NCBI RefSeq assembly: GCF_029784165.1
Contig: NC_073696.1
Span: forward strand, 26,852,358 to 26,916,357
Reading direction: 5' to 3'
Length of the DNA stretch: 64,000 nucleotides
Origin: Wyeomyia smithii
Taxonomy: Eukaryota; Arthropoda; Insecta; Diptera; Culicidae
The notes beneath the pieces were generated by a model, which was not told where the DNA came from, made no database searches, and was given only the letters and a program-made list of their open reading frames with translations. Positions 44,734 to 55,449 of the stretch are shown piece after piece (position 1 is the stretch's first letter; each line of letters begins with the position of its first letter). The translations under genes and the position numbers were made by a program.

Positions 44734-45838
44734 GAAATCCAGAATTCGAAGCGCTAATCGCCAATTCGTTTAAGTTGCAAGATAACACCTAAAACATACT
44801 AACTGTGAATTACTAATGACTGCGAAAGTAGCTTTCAGAACGTAGATTTTATTCATAGAAACTGAAACTTCCAGGCGAAGACCAACGTCGTTTTGCCGAC
44901 CTAACTTCAAGTCATTCACATCAAGCCATTCAATATCCACACGTTTTTATACGTATTAACAAAATCTCCTATCAACAAATATCCCTTTAGATGCCAGACC
45001 TTTCATTAAAATTAAACAGAATTAAATAATTCCTGGTAACTTCTACTTTACCATGGTCCCTTCACATGGGAGTGGTTTATCTTTGCGTCCCAACTGGGCA
45101 AAACTCTTAAAATGCATACTCTACGCGTGAGACCGTTTTTATTTGCGTTTATATTCCAACTGAGTTTGCTTTAGCTCAATAGTCACTTAGGGCTTCCTGC
45201 CCTACAATCCTATTTTAAACTGCCTTACTTCGAAGTGACATTAAATAATATAATTCTAATAATATCGCTTTAGGAGTGATAGAAGCATTTAAAAAACAAG
45301 CTCGAGTCAAAACCTCCAAAACCTCCTCCTCTAATAAAGTTACAGATACCAAAGAGTTTTCTAACAAAAAGGCTATTTTGAAAGATGGATAACAGAAAAC
45401 GAAAATTTTTGGTACATTTTAATTTAGGCTGAGTATAGATACAATGAATAAAACTGCAGTGGATAATAGAATGAACAGCTTTTTTTTGCCTTCGCCTCAT
45501 GTTGCTAGCTTCAATTCAAGCCGATCTTTACCTTTGCCACACCCGAACTAAACCTTTCAAACGTTACCCAGCGCTGTAGCTATCCTTCAACCTACGATCG
45601 AAGATTGTTCGAAGAATCACTACAGATCTAGATTTATTTCCCTGCCAGCAGTAACTTTTCCATGCACTCCTAGTGTATGCACTCGCATCACCTTCGAACC
45701 CCTCCCAAGCATAGAGCTTTTCCAGCTTCTTTCCCAGAGAGCAGAAAAAAAAATCACAGGAGGGTTGTGTGCAAAGCCACGACCGCAAGGATGAAGTAGA
45801 ATACTTTCACAAGAAAGCCCGGCTGCTTGCGTGTCAAT
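44734..45838. other. No gene seen
   Basis: Right flank of the Juan-like insertion. AT-rich noncoding; several short frames without motifs. Confidence 0.45.
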
Positions 45839-45859
45839 TATTTTTTAATCTGTTGTTCA

Positions 45860-46300
45860 ATTCAATATCGGATAAGATACCGATCACATCTTGGCGTTAT
45901 CACTGACAGTGCGAATAAAGTATTCCTTGTGATAAAATAAACAGTGAAAAGCTGATTTAACACTCAAAACTAGACGGCTCATGTGTTGTCAAAATGAGTC
46001 AACTTTAGCAAGTAGCAAATTTAAAATGACAAGGGGTATGATTCTGTCGACCGTGCTTGAGAAGCAATCATATTAACGACTAATCAGATCAGTCAAATTT
46101 CGCGCTTCAACAAGGATGGACCATTCTTAATAATATATAAAAATATTAACTCTTCAATTAGGTTTTTATTTCATCCTGAAAAGGACAATTTGATGTTTAA
46201 TTCAATGTTTGATAAGATGCCGATCACATCTTTTCGTTTTCACTGGAAGTGCGAATAAAGTATTCCTTGGGGGAAATAAACACTGAAAAGTTTTCCAGAA
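45860..46300. repeat. Direct repeats of about 110 bp spaced about 345 bp, with a unit-A-related segment between
   Basis: TTCAATATCGGATAAGATACCGATCACATCTT... to AGTATTCCTTG...AAACAGTGAAAAG (45865-45960) recurs at 46199-46290. Between them 46027-46085 has TATGATTCTGTCGACCGTGC, TGAGAAGCAATCATA and an ACTAATCAGA box, which recur at 46635-46690 and, reversed, in units A and B. Confidence 0.65.
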
Positions 46301-46619
46301 CGTTCTTTCCATTGGATGCATTTGCTAGAGTGCCTGCTATCGCTCAGAGACAGCATTTCCCCAAAATGCCACACTGCAACAGCTGGCCCTGCTTATATAG
46401 ACGCTGAGACCAACGTCAACCGCTGCGCTATCCTCGTAGTGGACACAGTAGTCCACAGTAGTGGACGCTTCTGTTGTCTTTGGTATCCGCTGTCCTGCAT
46501 CACCTGGTCCTGCTACTATCGATGCTGAGACGCGCTCCGCTGTCCGTTGCCATACCACAGCTGTGGCCGTTGCCCGCTGCACTGTTACTGCTGCTATATC
46601 CACTGCTGCTGCTAAGGGA
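46301..46619. other. GC-rich stretch, no gene
   Basis: CTG-rich with GACGCTGAGAC/GATGCTGAGAC and TAGTGGACACAGTAG/CAGTAGTGGACGC internal repetition. Overlapping frames on both strands have no recognisable domain. Confidence 0.4.
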
Positions 46620-46950
46620 GGACTATGGCAAGGTCTATGATTCTGTCGACCGTGCTTGGGAAGCAATCATATAACGACCAATCAGAGGCCGAAGTTTTCG
46701 TTTTTATAAGGCTTGACTATTTCCAATAGTACAATAGTATGAAAAATAAAATTACAATTATCTGCATTTGGGAAGAATCTTAGAAGATTTTCCAATCTAT
46801 TGCTGCAAGAACGAAGGAAATCCATCGAATACTTACCGATTTATTAGCATTTGAAATTGGACATATTTTTCACTTTTTTCGGTTTTAGATTTTCATTTTA
46901 CATCCCTATGTAGCCGGACTTCCTGAGAGAAGTATTCTACTTCAAAACAA
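46620..46950 (-). repeat. Diverged inverted relative of units A/B
   Basis: Reverse complement resembles 2845-3135: GAAGCAATCATATAACGACCAATCAGA, TTTTATAAGGC, ATGCTAATAAATCGGT (reversed) and TACATCCCTA.GTAGCCG.AC line up in order. It keeps the CCAAT box and has a TATA-like TTTTATAAGG, so the shared core looks like a promoter. Confidence 0.65.
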
Positions 46951-49900
46951 CACAGAACGGCTCCAGTCTGCGCTGCTGCGGTCGTCAATCGTGCCAGCAG
47001 CGGAAGAAATCCCTCAAGAGCCGGGACAGAATTCAATGCGCGTGACCTTGCACTCGTCAGTCAAGACAGCACAAAAAATACCCCGATCAGGCCACGAAGT
47101 TTACCTTCCATTTTAGCTTCATTCCTTGCTGCAGAATCCGCCGCTCCACCGGCCGCGGCGGTCTGTCCCCTCTTTATACCGACGCAGCCTCCGCGCAGTA
47201 TCCAATTTAAATGCTCATGAGTAGCTCTTTGATGTTCATCTCCATCGATTCTGGGATTGTTTTACCATGGCATTACCATTTATTTCATACCCGAAGACTT
47301 CGCCGCCACCTTCTGCGGGCCCCCGAAGGCTTTTTTTTTTCAAACCCACCACCTCCCCTCACATCTTTTGGGTCGTTATCCACCTCGCCTCACGAGCGTG
47401 GATCGCTTCCTACAGCTAATGCAGTCCGAAAGGCTTTTTCTCGTTTTCTATGGGTCGAGTCCTAGTTCCGTGCAGTGCAGAAGATGATAACAACTGGTCC
47501 CTTTTTTCGGACCTTGGTCTTGGTTTCAGCCAAACAATTTTCCGCCAACTGAAGAAAGCATTCATAGGTAATAAACCATTTCGGGAAGAATTTCAGGTGG
47601 ATCAAAAATGAAGCCACTTACCCACTATTCATACATAAAACAAATGACTCCGATGAACTTGATGATGAAGAACGAGAAAAAAAAACAATTCTGCCAAAGC
47701 AGAATGAAATGCACGACGGACGACGGATGGATGGATGAAAGGCGGACGGGCGGACAGACGGACAGGCAGAATTGAGAGAGAGCTAAAATTTAAATTAACC
47801 AACTTCAGGACCGGCTAAGGCTCTGCCTTGTGTATTATACGAACCGGAGTGCGGCAAACGAATGAGCAAATATACACACCGCTAATTATAGTTTCGGAAT
47901 CGGAATCGTGGTGACATTCGACTCGGCTCTTCTGTTCTGCAGGCTGCGCGATCCGCACAGAATTTTGCTTCGTGGAAAAATAGCGAAAATAGCACATTCG
48001 AGCAATTGAATCTTGTTACGCGGCGGCGGAGGTCGGTTGGTCGGTCGGAGCTCTTCCTAGTCGATGCGAGTTCCTAGTTCATCTTCATTACCCTCTGGCT
48101 CTTGGAGGGATGTTGACGACACTGACGACGACGAAGACGTTTGCCAACTCGGTAGCCGCCCGTCGACAAACTCAAGTTCGTAGGCTGGTACAAGATTTCA
48201 AGACCATGCTCTGGGAGAGGTCAAAGAGGTTAGCATGGTTGCGATTTTAATTGAACCATTTTTCTGCGGCGCAAACAACGGAACTTAAGCGAACTTTTTG
48301 AACTGCTTAATGGAGTGCTTGTTATTGGGTATCGGTTCATAAGTCAGTTCATCACGTTTTGATTTCAAAATCCCTCCGTCAAGATATAGAGCCATGGTTA
48401 GATAATTTCTATATAATTATTTCTCATAATTCGAAACCATTCCGAGCTGAAATGATAAATACAGTGAATATGCAACCATAACCAACAAATGTTTCAAATT
48501 TTCATTGTCTCCCAATCGTTTGCCTTTTTATCATTCTCCTAGAAAGGTGTAGCAATCGCTGAAAAAAAAAATATAAATAAAAGAAAACATGCACGGTTGA
48601 CCACAAAATTGATTCAACCGATATGAATGCCTCTTATTGTATAAGTTTTGTACTGTATTTCCTCGAGGATATGTAACATAAAAATAATGAAAACCCAAAT
48701 CTTTTTACGTTTTTCCATAACTAACGCCAAAAAATAACGCCATCAAATTAGTTTAAGATTGGAGTACAAGATGCAGACAACAAATTCCATCAGAAGTAGC
48801 GTCCTTTATTATTGACTATAAGCAATAAGCAATCAAAAAGGTACCTACTCTTTCAAACAGTTACGTTGGAGAAAATTCTTCTGTAGCGGTGCATCTAAAA
48901 TGGTAGTAGGCGTTTAAAAGCCAGCGATAAAAATGAAAAACTGTCAAATCGTTATTGGTTATCACTTGCATACACAATAAAATACTGAGATAACTAGCAA
49001 CAATAAATGGATAGGATAGATAATATAATTTTGACAGGCCTGGTGTTTTTGTTGCATAATTAAAGTATACTAGTTGTAGTATACAAAACGGAAACACCCA
49101 AATTGGATTTTATTTTGAGATTTTGGACTGTTTTACAGAAACTGGAAGTCACCATTTAGGATTTCAAAATGACGTATGGAGTTCCACTTCTGAAAGTATT
49201 TAAACCGTTGTACAGAGGAGTATCTAGAACAAAAAGCTGGCCAAAATAAGAAAAAAGTTTTTTGTCGCTTTTTGGTGCCGCTATAAATTTTTCTGCAGCT
49301 TAAATAAATGCTCCACAAAATGCCATCACTCGATGAACGTTAAACGGTATTATCATATGCTGGGAGCGCTGTAAACATTGACAAATTTTCAAGCATTTTT
49401 TTTGGGAATCGAACCATTTATAGTAACTTTATATATAGTAACTTTATAGTAAGTTTTGCTAGGCATCAAAAAAATGACAATTGATCAATATTTTGCAGCA
49501 AATGAGTTCTTTATGTTCAATGCTAATAAACTGGTTGATAGAAATTCCGAAATTTCTAAATTATAGCTACTCTTAAGAAGTTTTAGAAATTAGTGATTTT
49601 TACGTATTTTCGAGCATTTTCAATATAAAAAAAGTTATCAAATCTCGCGAAATCCGATCATATAATCATCGGAAGAATGGAAGTTCATAACATCACAAAC
49701 ACATCCTCGCAAATATCTCATCCGGTAACTCCGGATTGGCATTTACGACCCGTTTGTAAAATGTTGTTTATGACGAATTTTGACGTTAAGTGTTCACGCG
49801 TACACGGGAAATTAAATAAAAAAAACCTGATGGGTACCCTGAAAACAGTTTTTCAGCTCAACAAAGATGAAATGAGATTAGTTTAGTGAATGAATTTCAA

Positions 49901-50555
49901 CTAATTTAAGTTAACCTAAAAATAACTTGATGCACAGAATCAATAATCCAGGTAAATAACACTCCGTACAAAAGGCTTTTTCCAACCTACGTAGGTTCCA
50001 CGAGGCATCATATAATTTGGGAGCATCGAATTGATAGGTCTAAATGTAGATATTTTGCTACATCATTTTTCTGTTAAATTCTTCAATTTGTTTCGCTGCC
50101 CGTTTTGCGAAAACAAATCATTCTAGCGTATTACTTCATCTGCTCACTAACATTAATGAAGACACATAGGCTATGTAAATGTAAACATTAAGTTGTGTGT
50201 GTGTGATATTTAGAGTAACTTTTTGATATAATACTCGAACCAGCCACTTCCACTTCTCACTTAAATATTTCCCAAAATATTGCTAAATAGCAGCGAAAAT
50301 AATTTTGGCCAGGTTTTCACTCGAGTTACTCCTCTGTGCGTTGGCCAAATACCACTTAAGGCTATTTTTCTGAAACCGGAAGTCATCATTTTGGAAATGT
50401 TGTGTGGGGTCATCCAGTTCCGAATATACCTACATATATTGGCCTATTCGGGCCATTCAACAGTCATTTACAGTAAACCTTGTTTTTATGTAACTTTTTA
50501 ATAGAAAAAAATCAACGTAAGAAAGAAATCTATTATTTGTTAAACTATATTAGCA
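46951..50555. other. No assignable gene (3.6 kb)
   Basis: 46951-48300 is GC-richer, with CTCTTTATACCGACGCAGCC near 47170, a TATA-like word in a GC-rich setting, and a GGAC/GGATG microsatellite-like run at 47715-47765. 48300-50550 is AT-rich noncoding; 49130-49180 and 50370-50430 hold single units of the GAAACYGGAAGTCAYCATTT repeat family. No coding motif. Confidence 0.4.
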
Positions 50556-50563
50556 CACACACA

Positions 50564-50812
50564 CAGGGCCGCATTTAGATGCTGGGGGGCCCGGGTCAGA
50601 TATTTTCGTGGGGCCGTCTTTTCCTAAAATATTTAGAGGTAAGAAAATTTTAAATTTTCTAATGACTTGACGCTTCGCTGGGAGGTGACGAGCAAAAAAA
50701 ATAGGTTCTCCACTCTGTGTTCACGTCTGGCCCAGGATAAGGAGGCCCCTCGTGTCTGAAGGCCCGGGGCATTTGCCCGTTTTGCCCTCCTCCCCCCTTA
50801 AATTCGGGCCTA
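50564..50812 (+). mobile_element. hAT-like MITE, 249 bp
   Basis: Ends CAGGGCCGCATTTAG and the reverse complement of TAGGCCCGAATTTAAG. CACACACA flanks both sides, but lies in a CA run, so its value as a target duplication is weak. The middle shares TTTAGAGGTAA and GGGAGGTGACGAGCAAAAAAA with the element at 51016-51175 in reverse. Confidence 0.7.
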
Positions 50813-51015
50813 CACACACATTTCGATTCTCAGGAACAAAAATTACAGTCTCATAGTTTCTCGCCCTTATTTGCTCAAAATAATAATTATTGGACACTCA
50901 ACAGCGCAACTGTAGTATCTATTTAACATAAAAATGTGAAACTCTGTAATGTCGTGGATTTCATTGATATTTTTAGCTTCGTTTCTGACGTGTATTCCTT
51001 TAAAGAATAGCCAAC

Positions 51016-51175
51016 CAGGCCAGGGGGCAAATGCCCCGGACCTCCCGATTCAAGGGGCCCCCCAATCCTGGGACGACCTTTTTTTTTGCTCGTCACCTCC
51101 CAGAACGTTACCTCTAAATGTTTAAAAAAAGAGGGCCTCACAAAAAAATTTGCCAACCGTCTAAATCCGGCTCTG
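51016..51175 (-). mobile_element. hAT-like MITE of the same family, opposite orientation
   Basis: Ends CAGGCCAGG and the reverse complement of CAGAGCCGGATTTAG. It is flanked by TAGCCAAC (51008-51015) and TGGCCAAC (51176-51183), an 8-bp duplication with one mismatch. Inner sequence is the reverse complement of 50564-50812 with deletions. Confidence 0.75.
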
Positions 51176-51183
51176 TGGCCAAC

Positions 51184-51613
51184 CGAAACACTTATGATAT
51201 CCAGAAACTGGAAATCGACCTAATACGCCATTTTGAATTCGGAGATGGTATCTTCCGGTTTCTGGAAATCAACCTCAAATGGCCATTCCAAGATGGCAAT
51301 CTCTAGTTTCAGGAAATTAACTATCAAACATTACTCGTACTACCAGTATGAGTATTCCCGGCACCCAGCAAAACTGCACAGATTTTGAGGCTCTGTAAGC
51401 ATTCTGAACTTTTATAGCACGTTCAACTGCTACGCCTCCGCACGTTTTTTTAGCTAAAAAATGAATCGTCTATATACCACGTACACAATATTTCGACTGG
51501 TGGTCAGTGTACAGGAAATGGATTTAGTATATACCCATGATCAAAAAGAAAATTTATAGAGTTTTATATAAGGATGCCCTAGTGCACGGAGAAGTGAATT
51601 AGAGTGAGAGAAG
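51184..51613. other. No gene seen; dispersed repeat units
   Basis: 51190-51310 contains two units of the CCAGAAACTGGAAATCGACC / CCATTCCAAGATGGCAA family. The rest is AT-rich. Confidence 0.5.
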
Positions 51614-51615
51614 TA

Positions 51616-51849
51616 CACTAAAGTCGCTTTTTACGCGGGGGATACATGCCGCGTAAAAAACCGCGTAAATTCCGAAATCCGCGTAGAAAAAACCGCGTAA
51701 ATTACGGAATCTCCGCAAAAAAAAAACAGCGGTAATTCTGCATTCCGAGTGAAGGGAAACCGAAATCCGCGTAAATTCCGGAATCCGCGTAAAAAAACGC
51801 GTGAATTCCGGAATCAGCGTGAAAAACCGCGTAAAAAGCGACCTTAGTG
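51616..51849. mobile_element. TA-flanked MITE rich in CCGCGTAAA words, 234 bp
   Basis: Inverted ends CACTAAAGTCGCTTTTTACG and the reverse complement of CACTAAGGTCGCTTTTTACG, continuing into CGG. TA on both sides (51614-51615, 51850-51851). The inside is a string of CCGCGTAAATTCCGGAATC-like repeats. A second copy is at 55287-55447. Confidence 0.85.
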
Positions 51850-51854
51850 TAGTT

Positions 51855-52150
51855 GGTATTGGTCCTTACTTACTTTACTTTGTTGGCTAATGGACCGTTC
51901 ACCGGTCTAGGGCCGAACGAATTAGAGATGTCCAGCTTCTTCTGTCTTGGGCAGCCGTTCTCCAGACTCCTCGTACACCAGCAGATCGTGCATCTTCTTC
52001 CACCGCGTGCGAGGCCTACCGCGGAGTCGACGGCCTCTTCCTGGTTCTCTACTGAAGATAGTTTTGGCAGCTCTCTCATCAGACATTCTGGCTACATGTC
52101 CAGCCCACTGAAGCCTGCCCGCTGTATTACCTTCACTATATCAGCATGTT
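51855..52150 (-). pseudogene. RTE-like non-LTR ORF2 C-terminal fragment
   Basis: The minus strand reads WAGHVARMSDERAAKTIFSR and RGRPRTRW, the C-terminal segment of the same element type as on the plus strand at 53305-53520. One frameshift near 52090. It meets the plus-strand fragment almost back to back at about 52150. Confidence 0.75.
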
Positions 52151-53523
52151 TGTTTGATCATCCTGGTCTGAGGAACAACTACCTACGGACTGGTTGGAAT
52201 GACTCATATGCCCTATCTACAAGAAAGGACATAGGCTCGACTGTAGTAGTTATAGAGGCATAACCCTCCTCAATTCCGCTTACAGAATTCTCTCCCGTAT
52301 CCTGTTCCAGCGACTGAGGCCGTTGCAGGAAGCCTTTGTTGGAGAATACCACTGCGGTTTTCGAGTGGGGCGATCTACAACGGACCAGATGTTCACCTTG
52401 AGACAGGTTCTCGACAAGTTTCGAGAACACAACTTGCAGACGCATCATCTGTTCATGGACTTTAAGGCGGCGTACGACACAGTGGAACGCAACAAGCTTT
52501 GGCGAATAATGCTAGAACATGGTTTCCCAACAATTACTAATTAAACTGTTACGTGCGACGCTCGACGGTTTCACATCATGCGTCAGGACAGCGGGCGAAT
52601 TTTCGGACGCGTTTGTGACGTTGGATGGTCTGAAGCAAGGGGACGGGCTCTCGAACTTGCTGTTCAACATAGCTTTGGAAGGTGCGATACGAAGGGCAGG
52701 TGTGCAGAGGAGCGACACCATCATCACTAAGTATCACATGCTTCTGGGCTTTGCGGACGACATTGATATAATTGGTGTTAACCGTAGAACAGTTGAAGAG
52801 GCCTTTACGGCTCTCAAAAGGGAAGCTGCGAGAATTGGACTCACCATAAACACTGCCAAAACGAAGTAGATGGTGGCTGGCAAAAAACGTGGTAGTTCTA
52901 CGGGTGTTGGTGCTGCGGTGGAGATGGATGGGGATAGTTTCGAAGTGGTCGACGAATTTGTTTATCTTGGTACTCTCGTGACATGTGACAACGAGGTGAG
53001 CCGCGAGGTGAAGAGGCGGTTTGCGGCGGCGAATAGGGCTTGTTACGGATTGCGTAGCCAGCTTAGGTCCCGTAGCCTACAGATCCGTACGAAATTTGCG
53101 TTCTATAGGACTCTGATCCTTCCGGTGGCGCTCTACGGACATGAATCGTGGACGTAAAATGAGGCCGATCGACGAGCGCTTAGGGTCTTCGAGCGTAGAA
53201 TCCTGCGATCAATACTCGGAGGCAAACCAGAGAACGGGGTGTGGCGCAGGCGCATGAATCACGAGCTGTACGAAGTATACAAACACGCTGATATTGTCAA
53301 GCTGATGAATCTCGACAGGTTGCAGTGGGCTGGCCATGTAGCACGGATGGCGGATGAGCGACCGGCAAAGATAATATTTAGTAGAGAACCGGATAGAGGC
53401 CGACCGCGCACGCGCTGGATGTGTGCTGTCGACGAGGATGCCAGAGCAGCGGGTGTAAGGGGAGACTGGAGAGTAGCAGCCCAAGACCGAGTTTTGTGGA
53501 GACGTATTCTGGATTCGGCATAG
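52151..53523 (+). pseudogene. RTE-like non-LTR reverse transcriptase fragment, 5'-truncated
   Basis: Starts in the RT fingers (CPIYKKGHRLDCSSYRGITL), then CGFRVGRSTTDQMFTLRQVL, FMDFKAAYDTVERNKLW, DGLKQGDGLSNLLFN and the GFADDIDIIG active site. The tail has DEFVYLGTLVT, RTKFAFYRTLILPVALYG, LQWAGHVARMADERPAKIIF and RGRPRTRWM, ending ILDSA TAG at 53521-53523. Breaks: frameshift near 52520, TAG at 52867-52869, TAA at 53155-53157. Domain order and the GRPRTRW tail fit RTE-like elements; the clade needs a tree. Confidence 0.85.
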
Positions 53524-54146
53524 GATCTTAAAGGGTTATATCTACTAAATGCTCAAAAAAGCATATTTTTTTCATATTTTTTTTTACAGGACATTTGAGA
53601 TGCAAGGTATATAAATAATACATCATTGGATTGAGCAACTCTTGCAGAATAGAAAAAATAGTTTTATTGCTATTTTTGTTACAAAATGGCGGCTGTGCAG
53701 CGATTGCCGTGAACCGCTTTTTTTTTTAAGTTGTTCCGCGGCGAGCAGTAGAAGTCGTGCCCAACTCCACCTATAACCAAAACAACATTTTTTTCATTAT
53801 CTCCATAAGTGTCGCTAGTGAAGTACACATGATTATATTTTTAGAATTTTTCTTCGCAAAATGGCAACGGTTTGAAATAAAAAGTTCTGTTTCGACAGAA
53901 AAAATCGACCTTGATTGTTTATAACTTTAGTTGTTGTTAATCAATCGCTTAAATCGTGTGTAGTTCACTAAATAATCTAATAAAGAAGCAACAGTTAAAA
54001 ATTCAAGTCAATCGGATGTAAACTTTTTCAGTTCTACTGCTCGCCGATTTTGAAAACATGGTTTTGAGAAAAACGGGTTTAAAGTTTTAAAAATGCTATG
54101 AATCTTAAGAATCGCAATAACAAAGTCCCTAATGATTTTTTTACCT
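53524..54146. other. No gene seen
   Basis: AT-rich noncoding DNA between the non-LTR fragment and the small frame at 54147-54326. Confidence 0.45.
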
Positions 54147-54326
54147 TCAGCCAGCTATCCCTGCGCCGTAAAATTGTCCTTCCTGGGTTTTATTTTCCAC
54201 TTTTTCCTTTTTGTCATCTGATGTATGGCTGCGCCTAGCCTCTTTCGCGATGTCGGACATGCGATGCTTAGCGACTTTGATACAGTTGGCGCCCGATCCC
54301 ACGCAAAACTCAAACTTGTCACTCAT
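54147..54326 (-). CDS. Unrecognised 59-residue open frame, possible small gene
   Basis: ATG at 54326, TGA at 54147-54149. The product starts MSDKFEFCVGSGANCIKVAK, continues through an Ala, Arg and Ser-rich middle (DIAKEARRSHTSDD) and a Lys/Glu stretch, and ends GQFYGAGIAG. Codon use (GTC, GCC, ATC, GGC mixed) looks coding against very AT-rich flanks, and no transposon motif is present. The start is the first ATG; the frame is open further up through a hydrophobic run that looks like 5' UTR translation. I do not recognise the protein. It could be a genuine small gene, a processed pseudogene or chance. Confidence 0.35.
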   Translation of the reverse strand: MSDKFEFCVGSGANCIKVAKHRMSDIAKEARRSHTSDDKKEKVENKTQEGQFYGAGIAG

Positions 54327-54753
54327 ATTTAAGTACTTTTGAATATAGATCACAGTTAAAAAGTATAGAAAAACCCAAACAAAGAATGTAGACAACGAGA
54401 ACGGCTGATCGAAAAGTCGAGAATCGGCTGATCGAAATTGTGAGTAAACACGTTCTGTAGAGACGCTCTAACGGTCGAAATTTGATGCAGAGACCTCTAT
54501 ACTTCAAGGGCGAAACACGATAACGATCGTAGGTAACTTCTGCTAGTTTACAAAGCCTCGAAATAAAAATAAAAACGAGCATCGCCAAATCAAACGAAAA
54601 ATGTGATTTTGGAGTATCAAAGTTATTCGGTGAAAATTGATTTGAACGAACTTTGAGTTAATTTCTGTACTTGGGCGATGTAGATTTTAATTCTTGGATA
54701 GTTTTAGCATGATTTAGGCCAATAAAAATAAATGGTGAAAAAATTTTTTTTAG
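54327..54753. other. Upstream flank of the small frame, no gene
   Basis: GATCAGCCG.TTCTCG occurs twice close together (about 54400 and 54425). It could hold the promoter and 5' UTR of the frame below, but I see no TATA box that decides it. Confidence 0.35.
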
Positions 54754-54755
54754 TA

Positions 54756-55263
54756 CAGTAATCGTTCGCTAACTGGGTGCTGTTTAACTGGGCTGCTTTT
54801 TAACTGGGCTATAGCCCAGTTAAAAAGCAGATGAACGTCAAAAATCAGCGTTTGGCATGTTCCTGTCAAAACGAGATAGGGGCACATGAATAGTAAATTG
54901 AGATTGATTTTTTCAGTTCAATGGATTCTGGTTGTCATCACACATGCGATCCACTAGATATTCATCTATTTGTTTCCAGGTCAAATAAATGTTTTATGAA
55001 AACAACATGTTTCCAGGCAACGGTTAGTGCAAATAAAGCACACGCAAGGCTAACAATTTATTTTTTCTCATTATTTGTTCATCAATCAGGATTTTTAGTG
55101 TATTTATTTAAATCATTTTACAATTTTCGCTGAGAGTTTTGCCTAGCGTCATTACATCGAAATCCCCCTCGATATTTGACGACATTTGAAATGTCAGCCC
55201 AGTTAGCGAGCGACATTCGTTAACTGGGCTAGGCCCTCAGCCTAGTTAGCGAACGAACAGTGT
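54756..55263. mobile_element. TA-flanked MITE, 508 bp, with AACTGGGC words
   Basis: Inverted ends CAGTAATCGTTCGCTAACTG and the reverse complement of CACTGTTCGTTCGCTAACTA, TA on both sides (54754-54755, 55264-55265). TAACTGGGC words occur near both ends. No coding capacity. Tc1/mariner-type by target and ends. Confidence 0.8.
54793..54830. repeat. Perfect 38-bp palindrome inside the MITE
   Basis: Two 19-base arms, left arm CTGCTTTTTAACTGGGCTA, meet with no spacer. Confidence 0.95.
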
Positions 55264-55286
55264 ATTTATTTCTATTTTTCAAAACA

Positions 55287-55447
55287 CACTAAATTTGCTT
55301 TTTACGCGGGAGATACGTGCCGCGTAAAAAACGCGTAAATTCCGGGATCCGCGTAAAAAAACGCATAAATTTCGAAATCCGCGTAAATTCCGGAATCCAT
55401 GTAAAAAAAGCCGCATAAAAACAACCGCGTAAAAAGCGACCTTAGTG
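55287..55447. mobile_element. Second CCGCGTAAA-type MITE, 161 bp
   Basis: Ends CACTAAATTTGCTTTTTACG and the reverse complement of CACTAAGGTCGCTTTTTACG. TA follows on the right (55448-55449); the left base pair is CA, probably mutated. Inner repeats as in 51616-51849. Confidence 0.8.
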
Positions 55448-55449
55448 TA

